Shown here: positions 1 through 8,353 of the stretch, piece by piece | Position numbering within the stretch: position 1 is the stretch's first letter | How the letters are laid out: the number at the start of each line of letters is the position of its first letter | Assembly (NCBI GenBank): GCA_016839165.1 | Contig: CP069300.1 | Coordinates: forward strand, 2,480,001-2,544,000 | From: Bradyrhizobium sp. PSBB068 | GTDB lineage: Bacteria; Pseudomonadota; Alphaproteobacteria; Rhizobiales; Xanthobacteraceae | DNA: 64,000 nucleotides | Direction of reading: 5' to 3' | Notes under the pieces: generated by a model | What the model saw: only the letters and a program-made list of their open reading frames with translations | Told to the model about the DNA's origin: nothing | The model's database searches: none | Made by a program: the position numbers and the translations under genes

Positions 1-3000
1 CGCCGAACGGCTCGGGCGCGCATCTGACCCCGGACGGCGCGACGACGCAGGTGTCGTTCACGGCGGGGGCGGACGACCTCCATGTGACGCTGAACGCAAG
101 CGCGCTGACCACGCTGCTGGCCGGCTTCCCCAATCTGGTCTGGACCACCGCGGCCGGCGGCCAGGAGATCGTCGGCACGCAGAACGGCGTCACGGTGGTG
201 AAGTTCGACATCACGGCGGGTGCGACGATTGCGGCCGGGACCACCGGCCAGGTGACGGTGACGGAGACGCTGCTTGCGGCGATCCAGGGCGAAGGCTCGA
301 AGTCGCCGGACCTCGGCACGCTGAACGTGGTGGCGACCGACACGCTGAACGGCGGCTCGGTGACCGACCACATCACCGCCAACGTGGTCGACGATCATCC
401 GACGGCGAACCCGGACACTGCGACGGCGCAGGACGGCGGTCCGGCGGTGACGGTGCTGACCGGCAACGTCGCGAGCGTGATGGCGAACGATGTGTCGGGC
501 GCGGATACGCCGATCAACGTCACGGCGGTGGTTGCGACCAGCAACGGCAATCTTGCCGGCACGGTCGGAACGGCGCTGACCGGCGAGTTCGGCAAGCTGA
601 CGCTGAACGCGGACGGCACCTTCAGCTACACGGCGAACCACAACGTGCTGGTCGGCTCGAAGGACGTGTTCACCTACACGATCACGGACGATGACGGCAC
701 GACGTCGAGCACGACGCTGACGATCACGATCGCAGCGGGTCAGGGCCCGGTGGCGGGCAGCGATTCCTCGCTGTCGGTGAACGAGAGCGCGCTGGCGCCG
801 AACGGCTCGGGCGTGCATCTGACCCCGGACGTCGCGACGACCCAGGTGTCGTTCACGGCCGGGGCGGACGACCTCCATGTGACACTGAACGCGAGCGCGC
901 TGACGACGCTGCTGGCCGGCTTCCCCAACCTGGTGTGGACCACCGCGGCCGGCGGCCAGGAGATCGTCGGCACGCAGAACGGCGTCACGGTGGTGAAGTT
1001 CGACATCACGGCGGGTGCGACGATTGCGGCCGGGACCTCCGGCCAGGTGACGGTGACGGAGACGCTGCTTGCGGCGATCCAGGGTGAAGGCTCGAAGTCG
1101 CCGGACCTCGGCACGCTGAACGTGGTGGCGACCGACACGCTGAACGGCGGCTCGGTGACCGACCACATCACCGCCAACGTGGTCGACGATCATCCGACGG
1201 CGAACCCGGACACTGCGACGGCGCAGGACGGCGGTCCGGCGGTGACGGTGCTGACCGGCAACGTCGCGAGCGTGATGGCGAACGATGTGTCGGGCGCGGA
1301 TACGCCGATCAACGTCACGGCGGTGGTTGCGACCAGCAACGGCAATCTTGCCGGCACGGTCGGAACGGCGCTGACCGGCGAGTTCGGCAAGCTGACGCTG
1401 AACGCGGACGGCACCTTCAGCTACACGGCGAACCACAACGTGCTGGTCGGCTCGAAGGACGTGTTCACCTACACGATCACGGACGATGACGGCACGACGT
1501 CGAGCACGACGCTGACGATCACGATCGCAGCGGGCCAGGTCCCGGTGGCGGGCAGCGATTCCTCGCTGTCGGTGAACGAGAGCGCGCTGGCGCCGAACGG
1601 CTCGGGCGCGCATCTGACCCCGGACGTCGCGACGACCCAGGTGTCGTTCACGGCCGGGGCGGACGACCTCCATGTGACGCTGAACGCAAGCGCGCTGACG
1701 ACGCTGCTGGCCGGCTTCCCCAACCTGGTGTGGACCACCGCGGCCGGCGGCCAGGAGATCGTCGGCACGCAGAACGGCGTCACGGTGGTGAAGTTCGACA
1801 TCACGGCGGGTGCGACGATTGCGGCCGGGACCACCGGCCAGGTGACGGTGACGGAGACGCTGGTTGCGGCGATCCAGGGCGAAGGCTCGAAGTCGCCGGA
1901 CCTCGGCACGCTGAACGTGGTGGCGACCGACACGCTGAACGGCGGCTCGGTGACCGACCACATCACCGCCAATGTGGTCGACGACAAGCCGATCTGGACG
2001 TCGGCAGACCACGGAGTGATCGCCAATGTGGCGGGCATCAGCGTAACGGGAGGTCTGCAATTCGTAACTGGCGCGGATGGTCTGGGATTGATCTATTTCA
2101 CGGGCGTATCCACGGATCCGCTACATCCTACTGCGACGACGATCCAATCGGGGGGATTTGCGGTCTCGGAGTATGTTGACGCAAATGGCGTCCTTCACGG
2201 TGTCGCCAATGGGGCGGAAGTCTTCAAGGTCGTGCTCGATCCGACAACGTCGACTTACACGTTCTACCTGGAGCATGCGCTCGATTCATATACGCCGCTG
2301 GCCGTCAATCCGGCCAAGCTAGGTGGTTCCGGGCCGGTTTGGTATGCCACATTGGCAGACACGAGCGGCAATCCCGTCACCATATTGACGGGCTACCACA
2401 CAACCCCATTTTTCGACGTCAATAGCTGGTTCAACGAAACCCACGACACGCTGAATTTTTTCCAGCTGAGCCAGGACACCGTCAAGGCAAGTTCGACAGG
2501 CGAGGGTGTCCACAGCAACGTCTTCGACGCCGGCGACTTCATGCGCTTCGATTTTGGAAGTGTCGGTGACAACAGCCATGGCGATACCTGGATCTACGGT
2601 ACAGCATTTGGTGCTCCGGCCGTTGCAACGGGAAATCAGATCTCATTCTCCGTCAAAACCCTTGGCGGTGGTCCGTCCATTATCGATTATGTCGTGCACA
2701 GCATCGATGGCACGGTGACTCACGGCGTTTACAATTCGTCGACCGATGGGGCCGGCTTTACGGCGAACGGACACGGAAATATCGACTACGTGGAAATGTA
2801 TGAAGTTTGCGGCAAGTCCAAGATTCTGTTGGCTGGAATTACGGAGCTCGTCAACAATGGTCAAACCGACGTTCCCTTCACTGTGGGCGTCAAAGACGGC
2901 GACGGAGATATCGCTTCGGGGTCCTTCGATGTGAACGTGAACGGCGGAACGACTCTTTCGGGGACCGCCGGCAACGATGTCATCGTCGCCGGAGCGACCA

Positions 3001-3356
3001 ATGAAACGCTTACTGGTAACGGTGGCAACGACAAGTTCGTTCTCAATCTCGCCGCCCACTTTACCATTAGTGATTTCAACAGCGGCGACTTGGTCCTCCT
3101 CGACGTGAGCGGTCTAAGCCTCCCGGCGGGCGCCTCAAATCCTCTTACGGCGAGCCAGTTCACGACATCGGCAGCCACGGGCGGGACCGAGAACAACGCG
3201 ACCGCCTGGAACGAGAGTGGAAGCGCGAACAAGTTCTTCTTCAACAATGCGACGCATGAGCTCTGGTACTCGGCAAATGGCACGGGCTCCGACAAGGTGG
3301 ACCTCGCACATCTGAGCACGGGCGTGCCGGCGGCCGCGAACATTCACATTTTCTAG
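1..3356 (+). CDS. Giant repeat adhesin, C-terminal part (type I secretion substrate)
   Basis: The reading frame is open from the left edge (first full codon at base 3), so the true start lies outside the window; 1117 residues are visible. Repeats of 265 residues combine a T1SS-143-like Ig domain with a VCBS-like domain (motif LTLNADGTFSYTAN). After the repeats come a unique stretch (about residues 660-960), an RTX-like segment (SGTAGNDVI, LTGNGGNDKF) and a C-terminal secretion tail ending in NIHIF, as in LapA-type adhesins. It would be exported to the cell surface by the type I system encoded at 4675-10072 and possibly released by the LapG-like protease at 3441-4454. The N-terminal retention module and cleavage site cannot be seen. 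The repeat region is richer in GC than the unique C-terminal part. Confidence 0.9.
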   Translation, partial: PNGSGAHLTPDGATTQVSFTAGADDLHVTLNASALTTLLAGFPNLVWTTAAGGQEIVGTQNGVTVVKFDITAGATIAAGTTGQVTVTETLLAAIQGEGSKSPDLGTLNVVATDTLNGGSVTDHITANVVDDHPTANPDTATAQDGGPAVTVLTGNVASVMANDVSGADTPINVTAVVATSNGNLAGTVGTALTGEFGKLTLNADGTFSYTANHNVLVGSKDVFTYTITDDDGTTSSTTLTITIAAGQGPVAGSDSSLSVNESALAPNGSGVHLTPDVATTQVSFTAGADDLHVTLNASALTTLLAGFPNLVWTTAAGGQEIVGTQNGVTVVKFDITAGATIAAGTSGQVTVTETLLAAIQGEGSKSPDLGTLNVVATDTLNGGSVTDHITANVVDDHPTANPDTATAQDGGPAVTVLTGNVASVMANDVSGADTPINVTAVVATSNGNLAGTVGTALTGEFGKLTLNADGTFSYTANHNVLVGSKDVFTYTITDDDGTTSSTTLTITIAAGQVPVAGSDSSLSVNESALAPNGSGAHLTPDVATTQVSFTAGADDLHVTLNASALTTLLAGFPNLVWTTAAGGQEIVGTQNGVTVVKFDITAGATIAAGTTGQVTVTETLVAAIQGEGSKSPDLGTLNVVATDTLNGGSVTDHITANVVDDKPIWTSADHGVIANVAGISVTGGLQFVTGADGLGLIYFTGVSTDPLHPTATTIQSGGFAVSEYVDANGVLHGVANGAEVFKVVLDPTTSTYTFYLEHALDSYTPLAVNPAKLGGSGPVWYATLADTSGNPVTILTGYHTTPFFDVNSWFNETHDTLNFFQLSQDTVKASSTGEGVHSNVFDAGDFMRFDFGSVGDNSHGDTWIYGTAFGAPAVATGNQISFSVKTLGGGPSIIDYVVHSIDGTVTHGVYNSSTDGAGFTANGHGNIDYVEMYEVCGKSKILLAGITELVNNGQTDVPFTVGVKDGDGDIASGSFDVNVNGGTTLSGTAGNDVIVAGATNETLTGNGGNDKFVLNLAAHFTISDFNSGDLVLLDVSGLSLPAGASNPLTASQFTTSAATGGTENNATAWNESGSANKFFFNNATHELWYSANGTGSDKVDLAHLSTGVPAAANIHIF
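51..1985 (+). repeat. 795-bp in-frame tandem repeats in the adhesin
   Basis: Units begin at 51, 846 and 1641 (spacing exactly 795 bp, 265 codons). The third copy is cut off near 1985, where the sequence switches to the unique domain. Copies differ by only a few single-base changes. The first unit is preceded by a further partial copy that runs off the left edge, so the array is larger than what is visible. Confidence 0.95.
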
Positions 3357-3378
3357 GCGAGGCCTGCAGCAAAAGCGA

Positions 3379-3410
3379 AAATCCGCGGAGACTACTCCGC
3401 GGATTTTTTT
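3379..3410. terminator. Bidirectional rho-independent terminator
   Basis: A perfect 10-bp stem (ATCCGCGGAG / CTCCGCGGAT) with an ACTA loop is followed by a run of T on the plus strand and preceded by an A-rich run, so it can act on both strands. It sits between the convergent ends of the adhesin (3356) and the LapG-like gene (3441). Confidence 0.9.
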
Positions 3411-3440
3411 CGCGATCGGATTTGCGTTGCTCGCGCGCCG

Positions 3441-4454
3441 CTACATCAGCACGGGCAGGAAGCCCGGGAGCGGGTCTGCGGCCTCGATCGGCTCCGCACC
3501 GCTCCATTCGCCGTCAGCCGCGTTGGCGGCCGCCGGCGCGGCATCGAACTCGTCGTTGAGCGGGAGCCGCTTGGCGTAGGGCGCCGCAAGCAGCTGGACG
3601 CCGCGCTCGTTGATCGCAAACATCGGCGTGAAGTTGGCGACCTCGCCGTTGTCGACCAGTTCGGAGCGGCGGCTGTCCAGGATCAGCCAATGGCCGTCCA
3701 GGCGCGCCGCCAGCACGGCATGATCCTGGCGGATGGCACGATCGCGGCCCAGCACCAGGCGCAGCTCTTCGCGCGGAACGCCGGCTTCGATCAGCGCGAT
3801 GTATTTCGCGATCGCGTAGTCTTCGCAATCGCCCTTGCCGGTGGCAAAGGTGGCGAGCGGCGCGGTCCAGCGATCGGCTTCGCCAAACTGTGCAAAGTCG
3901 CTCACATAGCGGATCGCCTGGTTGACCGCGCGGTTGGCCTCGTCCAGCCGCTCGCGTCCGGACTTGGCCTTGACCGCCTTGATCAGGCGAAGGAATTGCG
4001 CGGCATTGGGCGGACAGGTGGTCGCGTTCTCGCGGCATTGCTCGCGGACGGTCTGCTCCCTGGCGAGGTCGGCCTCGAGGCCGCGCCATTTGCGCCACAC
4101 GCCGTTCTCCGGTGCGCGAAAGCTGAACAGGCCGAACGGCTCGGTGCCATCAGGCGCAGGTGGATTCGCCGCCGGCAACGCGTCACTCGCCGTGTTGAGG
4201 GGCGTGAGCGAGGCGGTGCGAATGGCGTTCGGGCCACGGCCGCGCTGCAGGTCGAGCTTGGCCAGGACGTCGGTGATGGTGAAGAAGGTGGCGGGCGGGC
4301 GGTTCGATGCGGCATCCGAGGCCGGCGCGAGCTCGCTGGCGGGGGTGCCGAGAGAAAGCTCGTCCGCAGCAAATGCGGACGGTACGACGCAAAGGCTCAA
4401 TGAAAATGCAGCCACGGCCATGACCGCTGACGAAGCAAACTTCAGCGACTTCAT
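3441..4454 (-). CDS. lapG: LapG-like periplasmic transglutaminase-type cysteine protease
   Basis: A 337-residue protein of the bacterial transglutaminase-like cysteine protease family. The start at 4454 (ATG, preceded by GGGG with 6-base spacing) gives a clean signal peptide ending near AFAA at residue 30; a TTG 12 bases upstream is possible but less likely. The catalytic triad is visible as Cys210 (GKGDCEDYAIAKY), His245 (QDHAVLA) and Asp260 (WLILDSR). In Pseudomonas, LapG cuts the N-terminal region of LapA and frees the adhesin from the surface under c-di-GMP control through LapD; no LapD-like gene is in this window. Gene order (adhesin, protease, transporter) supports the same role here. 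Confidence 0.88.
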   Translation of the reverse strand: MKSLKFASSAVMAVAAFSLSLCVVPSAFAADELSLGTPASELAPASDAASNRPPATFFTITDVLAKLDLQRGRGPNAIRTASLTPLNTASDALPAANPPAPDGTEPFGLFSFRAPENGVWRKWRGLEADLAREQTVREQCRENATTCPPNAAQFLRLIKAVKAKSGRERLDEANRAVNQAIRYVSDFAQFGEADRWTAPLATFATGKGDCEDYAIAKYIALIEAGVPREELRLVLGRDRAIRQDHAVLAARLDGHWLILDSRRSELVDNGEVANFTPMFAINERGVQLLAAPYAKRLPLNDEFDAAPAAANAADGEWSGAEPIEAADPLPGFLPVLM

Positions 4455-4674
4455 ATGACGCCCCAAATGTCGGGGACCGTCAACGTCCGTGCGTCGATCT
4501 GCGTCCCCGCTGTTATCGGGACGCAGACTGGCGCTTTGGCGGCTTAAGCTGAGTTAAGTGGAGCGGGCCGTACCCTGGATTGTCGGGAAGGCGGTCAATC
4601 CGGGGTTTGCCGGTTCGTTCGAACTTGAACGACCTGATGTCACGATCGGTTAACCACGTACCTTGAGGCTCCGA

Positions 4675-5925
4675 TCAGCGTTCGCGCAGGGCTTCATCAC
4701 GCAGCAGGCGGGCGGGCTTCATGATGTAGTCCAGCACGGATTTCTCGCCGGTCAGCACTTCGACCGTGGTCACCATGCCCGGAATGATCGGCAGCGGATG
4801 CTGCTCGGTGCCGAGGTGGTTCTTCTCGGTGCGCACCATGACCCGATAGAAGGTCTCGTGACGTTCGCTCTGCTCCGCCTTGTCGTCGACGATGGTGTCG
4901 GCGCTGATGCGCTCGACCTTGCCCTTCAGCGATCCATAGACCGAGGAATCATAGGCGCTGATCTTCACCACCGCGTCCTGGTTCGGACGGATAAAGGCGA
5001 TGTCCTGCGGACGAATCCGGCCTTCGACCAGCAGCGTGTCGTCCAGCGGCACGATATCCATGAGATTGGCGCCGGGCGCCACGACGGCGCCGATGGTGCT
5101 GACGTTCAGCTTGTTGACGATGCCGTGGACCGGCGCCTTCAGGTCGGTGCGGCGCACCCTGTCCTGGGCGGACTTGATGTTCTCGTCGAGCACGGCGAGG
5201 TCGCCGCGCGATTTGGCGAGATCCTCGTCGGCCTGGGAACGGAACGACGTGGTGATGGTCGCGATCTTCGACTGCGCCTCGGCCAACTGGCCCTTCATCT
5301 CGGTCGCCTGCCGGTCAAGCCGCAGCATCTCGATCTCGGGCACCACCTTCTGCTCGTAAAGCTTCCGCGTCAGGGTCTGCTCGCGTTCAAGCAGCTTAAG
5401 GGAGCCGGTGAGGCGAGTGACCTGTTGATTGAGGACGTCGATGTCCTGCGCGACCTTCTGAGACCGCATTTTGAACACGCTGGCCTCGGTCGCGACCGCG
5501 GCAGGAACCATTTTGTCGAGATCGTCCGGAAAGGCGATCTCGGTCCGTCCGCGTGCCTCGGCCTCGAGGCGGGCCACCCGCGCCGCCATCGCCGCACGGC
5601 GTTCGCGGATTTCGCCGAACTCGGAGGCGAATTTCGTGTCGTCGATGCGCATCAGGGACTGGCCCTGCTGGACGATGTCACCCTCCCGGATCAGGATGTC
5701 GCCGACGATGCCACCTTCGAGCGATTGGACGACCTGCATTTGCCGCGACGGCACGACGCGGCCGTTGCCGCGCTTGACCTCGTCCAGCACGGCAAAATGA
5801 GCCCAGATCAGGAACGTCGCGAGCAGCGCGCAGGACGTCCACAACAGCAAGCGGGAGGTGCGGGGCGTGCGCAGCAGCGCCGCAGACCGGATATCATTTG
5901 CAAACGCAAAATCGGAAGACGGCAT
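4675..5925 (-). CDS. HlyD-family type I secretion adaptor (LapC-like)
   Basis: A 416-residue membrane fusion protein that would link the inner-membrane ABC transporter to the TolC-like channel. A single N-terminal transmembrane segment lies at about residues 26-45, followed by a lipoyl half-motif (VVQSLEGGIVGDILIREGD), a long coiled-coil hairpin (about 95-250), the second lipoyl half (APVHGIVNKLNV) and a beta-barrel region. The C-terminus (RLLRDEALRER) is typical of the family and resembles that of the second HlyD protein at 57460-58884. It starts 12 bases after the ABC gene stop, so the two are co-transcribed. Confidence 0.92.
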   Translation of the reverse strand: MPSSDFAFANDIRSAALLRTPRTSRLLLWTSCALLATFLIWAHFAVLDEVKRGNGRVVPSRQMQVVQSLEGGIVGDILIREGDIVQQGQSLMRIDDTKFASEFGEIRERRAAMAARVARLEAEARGRTEIAFPDDLDKMVPAAVATEASVFKMRSQKVAQDIDVLNQQVTRLTGSLKLLEREQTLTRKLYEQKVVPEIEMLRLDRQATEMKGQLAEAQSKIATITTSFRSQADEDLAKSRGDLAVLDENIKSAQDRVRRTDLKAPVHGIVNKLNVSTIGAVVAPGANLMDIVPLDDTLLVEGRIRPQDIAFIRPNQDAVVKISAYDSSVYGSLKGKVERISADTIVDDKAEQSERHETFYRVMVRTEKNHLGTEQHPLPIIPGMVTTVEVLTGEKSVLDYIMKPARLLRDEALRER

Positions 5926-5937
5926 AATACTCGCTCG

Positions 5938-8091
5938 CTATGCGGATTTCGGCTGGATCGTGTTCTCCGGCGCCGGAGCCGTCGACGCCGGCTTGCCCTG
6001 GAGAAGGGCGAGCACCTTGTCGCGCGGACCGTCGGCCACCAGGCGGCCGTTGTCGAACAGCAGCAGTCGATCGACCATATTCAGCAATGACAGACGATGG
6101 GTCGAGATGATGATGGTCATGCGCTCGTCGCGCAGCCCTTTGAGTCGCTCGAGGAATTCCTGCTCGCTGCGAATATCGAAGTGGGCGGTCGGCTCGTCGA
6201 GGAAGAGCACGCGCGGCTTTCGGATCAGCACGCGCGCCAGTCCGATCGCCTGCTTCTGGCCGCCCGACAGACTGCGGCCGCCTTCCGAGATCGGCATGTC
6301 GTAGCCCATCGGATGGCCGGCGATGAAGCTCTCGACACCCGAGAGCCGCGCGGCGAGCAGGATTTCCTCGTCGGTCGCTTCCGGCTTGCCGAGGGCGATG
6401 TTGTCGCGCAGCTTGCCGTAGAACAGGTCGGTGTCCTGCATCGCAAAGCCGATGCCGGCGCGCAGGTCCGCAGGATCGTATTGGCGCGAGTCGACGCCGT
6501 CGACCAGGATGCGGCCTTCCTTCGGCTCGTAGAATCCGAGCAGCAACCTGCCGACCGTGGTCTTGCCGGACCCAATCCGGCCGATGATGCCGACTCTTTC
6601 TCCGGCCTGGATCTTGAAGCTGACCTTTTCGAGCGCGTTGCCCGGCGCTTTGGGGTAGGCGAACGTCACGTTCTCGAACGCGACGTTGCCGTCGTCGATC
6701 CGTCTAGCGACATAGGATCGGGTCGGCGATCGTTCCCGCTCGATCGACATGATGCGGTCGATTGCCTTGAGCGACGTCAGCGTCTGCGTTCCCTTGGTGA
6801 TCACGGACGCGATGCCGGCGATCGGCGCCAGGACGCGGCCGGCCAGCATGTTTGCGGCGACCAGCGCGCCGACGCTCAGCTTGCCGTCGAGGATCAGGAA
6901 GATGCCGACGACGACGAGCAGCAGGCTCGTGATCTGCTGGGCGGTGCTCGCGCTGGTCAGCGACATCGACGACCAGAAGTGAACGTCCTCTCCGGATCTG
7001 GCGGTCGCCGCGACCGAACGCTCCCACAAGGTCTGCATCCGCGCCTCGGCGCCGGTTGCGCGGACGGTTTCCAGGCTGGACAGCGACTCGACGAGCACGC
7101 CGTGCCGGGCGGCGGATTCGGCCTGCAGGCGCTTCATCGCGCGATCGAGCGGGCGCTGCAGCAGGAAGCCGACCAGCATGACGAGCGGGAGCATGATCAG
7201 CGGGATCCAGGCCAGCGGTCCGGCGATCATGAACAGCACCCCGACGAACAGGATGGCAAACAGCAGGTCAGTCGCCGAAACCACGCTTCCGGACGTGAAG
7301 AATTCGCGCACCGAGTCGAAGTCGCGGAGCTGGTTGGCCACGATGCCGACCGAGCTCGGCCGCTGCGCCATCTTCACCGACATCACATGCTCGAAGATGT
7401 TGGCAGCGAGCACGACGTCGATGGTCTTGCCGGTCACGTCTATCATGCGGCTGCGGACCATGCGGAAGATGAAATCGAACACGATGCCGAGCCCCATGCC
7501 GATCGAGAGGGCGATCAGGGAGGGGATTGCCCCGTTGGGGATGACGCGGTCGTAGACGCTCATCGTAAACAGCGGCATCGCCAGAGCGAGGACGTTGGTC
7601 AGAAGGGCGGCGATCGCGATGTGCCCATAGCTGCGCCAATGCGCCTTCACCACCGACCAGAACCAATGGTTCCTGGGAATGTCGCCTGCGGCGGCGGTGC
7701 GCGCATCGGCCTGTGCTGCGCTTCTCACCAGGAACGCGTAGCCGGTGTAGTCGGCGGCAAGCGAAGCGATGTCGGTGGCGCGTGGGGCGTTCGGCGTCGT
7801 CGGATCGACGATCCTGATCGTCTTGCCCGCTGCGTCCACGCCGAGAAGGATAAGCGCGGAGCCGTTCTTTAGAATCAGGACGGCCGGCAGGACCAGGGCG
7901 GGAATGTCGGAAATGTCGCGCTTGATGGCCTCGGTCTCCAGACCCGCGCGTCTTGCCGCGCGATCGTAGAGCGAAACGGACAGACGCCCGTCCGTGATCG
8001 GAAGTCCGCCGAGCAGCGCCTCGCGGCTCACGGCGCGGCCATGATGAGCCGCAAGATAAGTCAACGATGCGGTGAGGGGATCGTCGCCCAT
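5938..8091 (-). CDS. Type I secretion ABC transporter/permease (LapB-like)
   Basis: Starting at the ATG at 8091 the protein has 717 residues; the frame is open further upstream to 8268, but the extra N-terminus has no family features. An N-terminal C39-like domain lacking the catalytic cysteine (about 1-125) is followed by six transmembrane helices (about 150-440) and an ATPase domain with Walker A (GRIGSGKTT, about residue 504), signature LSGGQ (about 608) and Walker B (VLFLDEPT, about 628). This is the architecture of LapB-type adhesin exporters, in which the degenerate peptidase domain binds rather than cuts the substrate. It is the middle gene of the 10072-to-4675 transcription unit. Confidence 0.92.
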   Translation of the reverse strand: MGDDPLTASLTYLAAHHGRAVSREALLGGLPITDGRLSVSLYDRAARRAGLETEAIKRDISDIPALVLPAVLILKNGSALILLGVDAAGKTIRIVDPTTPNAPRATDIASLAADYTGYAFLVRSAAQADARTAAAGDIPRNHWFWSVVKAHWRSYGHIAIAALLTNVLALAMPLFTMSVYDRVIPNGAIPSLIALSIGMGLGIVFDFIFRMVRSRMIDVTGKTIDVVLAANIFEHVMSVKMAQRPSSVGIVANQLRDFDSVREFFTSGSVVSATDLLFAILFVGVLFMIAGPLAWIPLIMLPLVMLVGFLLQRPLDRAMKRLQAESAARHGVLVESLSSLETVRATGAEARMQTLWERSVAATARSGEDVHFWSSMSLTSASTAQQITSLLLVVVGIFLILDGKLSVGALVAANMLAGRVLAPIAGIASVITKGTQTLTSLKAIDRIMSIERERSPTRSYVARRIDDGNVAFENVTFAYPKAPGNALEKVSFKIQAGERVGIIGRIGSGKTTVGRLLLGFYEPKEGRILVDGVDSRQYDPADLRAGIGFAMQDTDLFYGKLRDNIALGKPEATDEEILLAARLSGVESFIAGHPMGYDMPISEGGRSLSGGQKQAIGLARVLIRKPRVLFLDEPTAHFDIRSEQEFLERLKGLRDERMTIIISTHRLSLLNMVDRLLLFDNGRLVADGPRDKVLALLQGKPASTAPAPENTIQPKSA

Positions 8092-8308
8092 TGCGGGCCG
8101 TCGACTTGTCGCGGCAGGTTTTGAAATTGGGTCATCCGGCGAGGGGCGGACGGCGTCTGCCGCCGCGCTGGGGATTCGAAATGACAACTGAAACCTCGAC
8201 AACCAAAATGGAAATGCAGCAATCGCATTCGATGATTTCGGGGGTAGGCTACAACAAATGGCGAACAAAATCAGCGAAACATGCTTTAAGTATTAATACG
8301 GGAATCGA

Positions 8309-8331
8309 AAGGGCCCCGTTCGGGGCCCTTC
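8309..8331 (-). terminator. Hairpin after the TolC-like gene
   Basis: GGGCCCCG and CGGGGCCC form a tight GC-rich hairpin with a two-base spacer, downstream of the minus-strand stop at 8354. The following T run on the minus strand is short (TTTC), so it may only attenuate transcription into the ABC transporter gene. Confidence 0.5.
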
Positions 8332-8353
8332 GTCCTGATCCTGGTTGGCGGAT

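Noticed and set aside
51..1985. Possible CRISPR-like array because of regular repeats
   Set aside because: The repeats are 795 bp long, contiguous and in frame within an adhesin gene, with no spacers.
395..2038. Repeated minus-strand frames opposite the adhesin repeats
   Set aside because: The same shadow recurs once per 795-bp repeat and has no independent support.
8092..8268. N-terminal extension of the LapB-like transporter
   Set aside because: The extra 59 residues match no part of the family; the ATG at 8091 gives the usual N-terminus.
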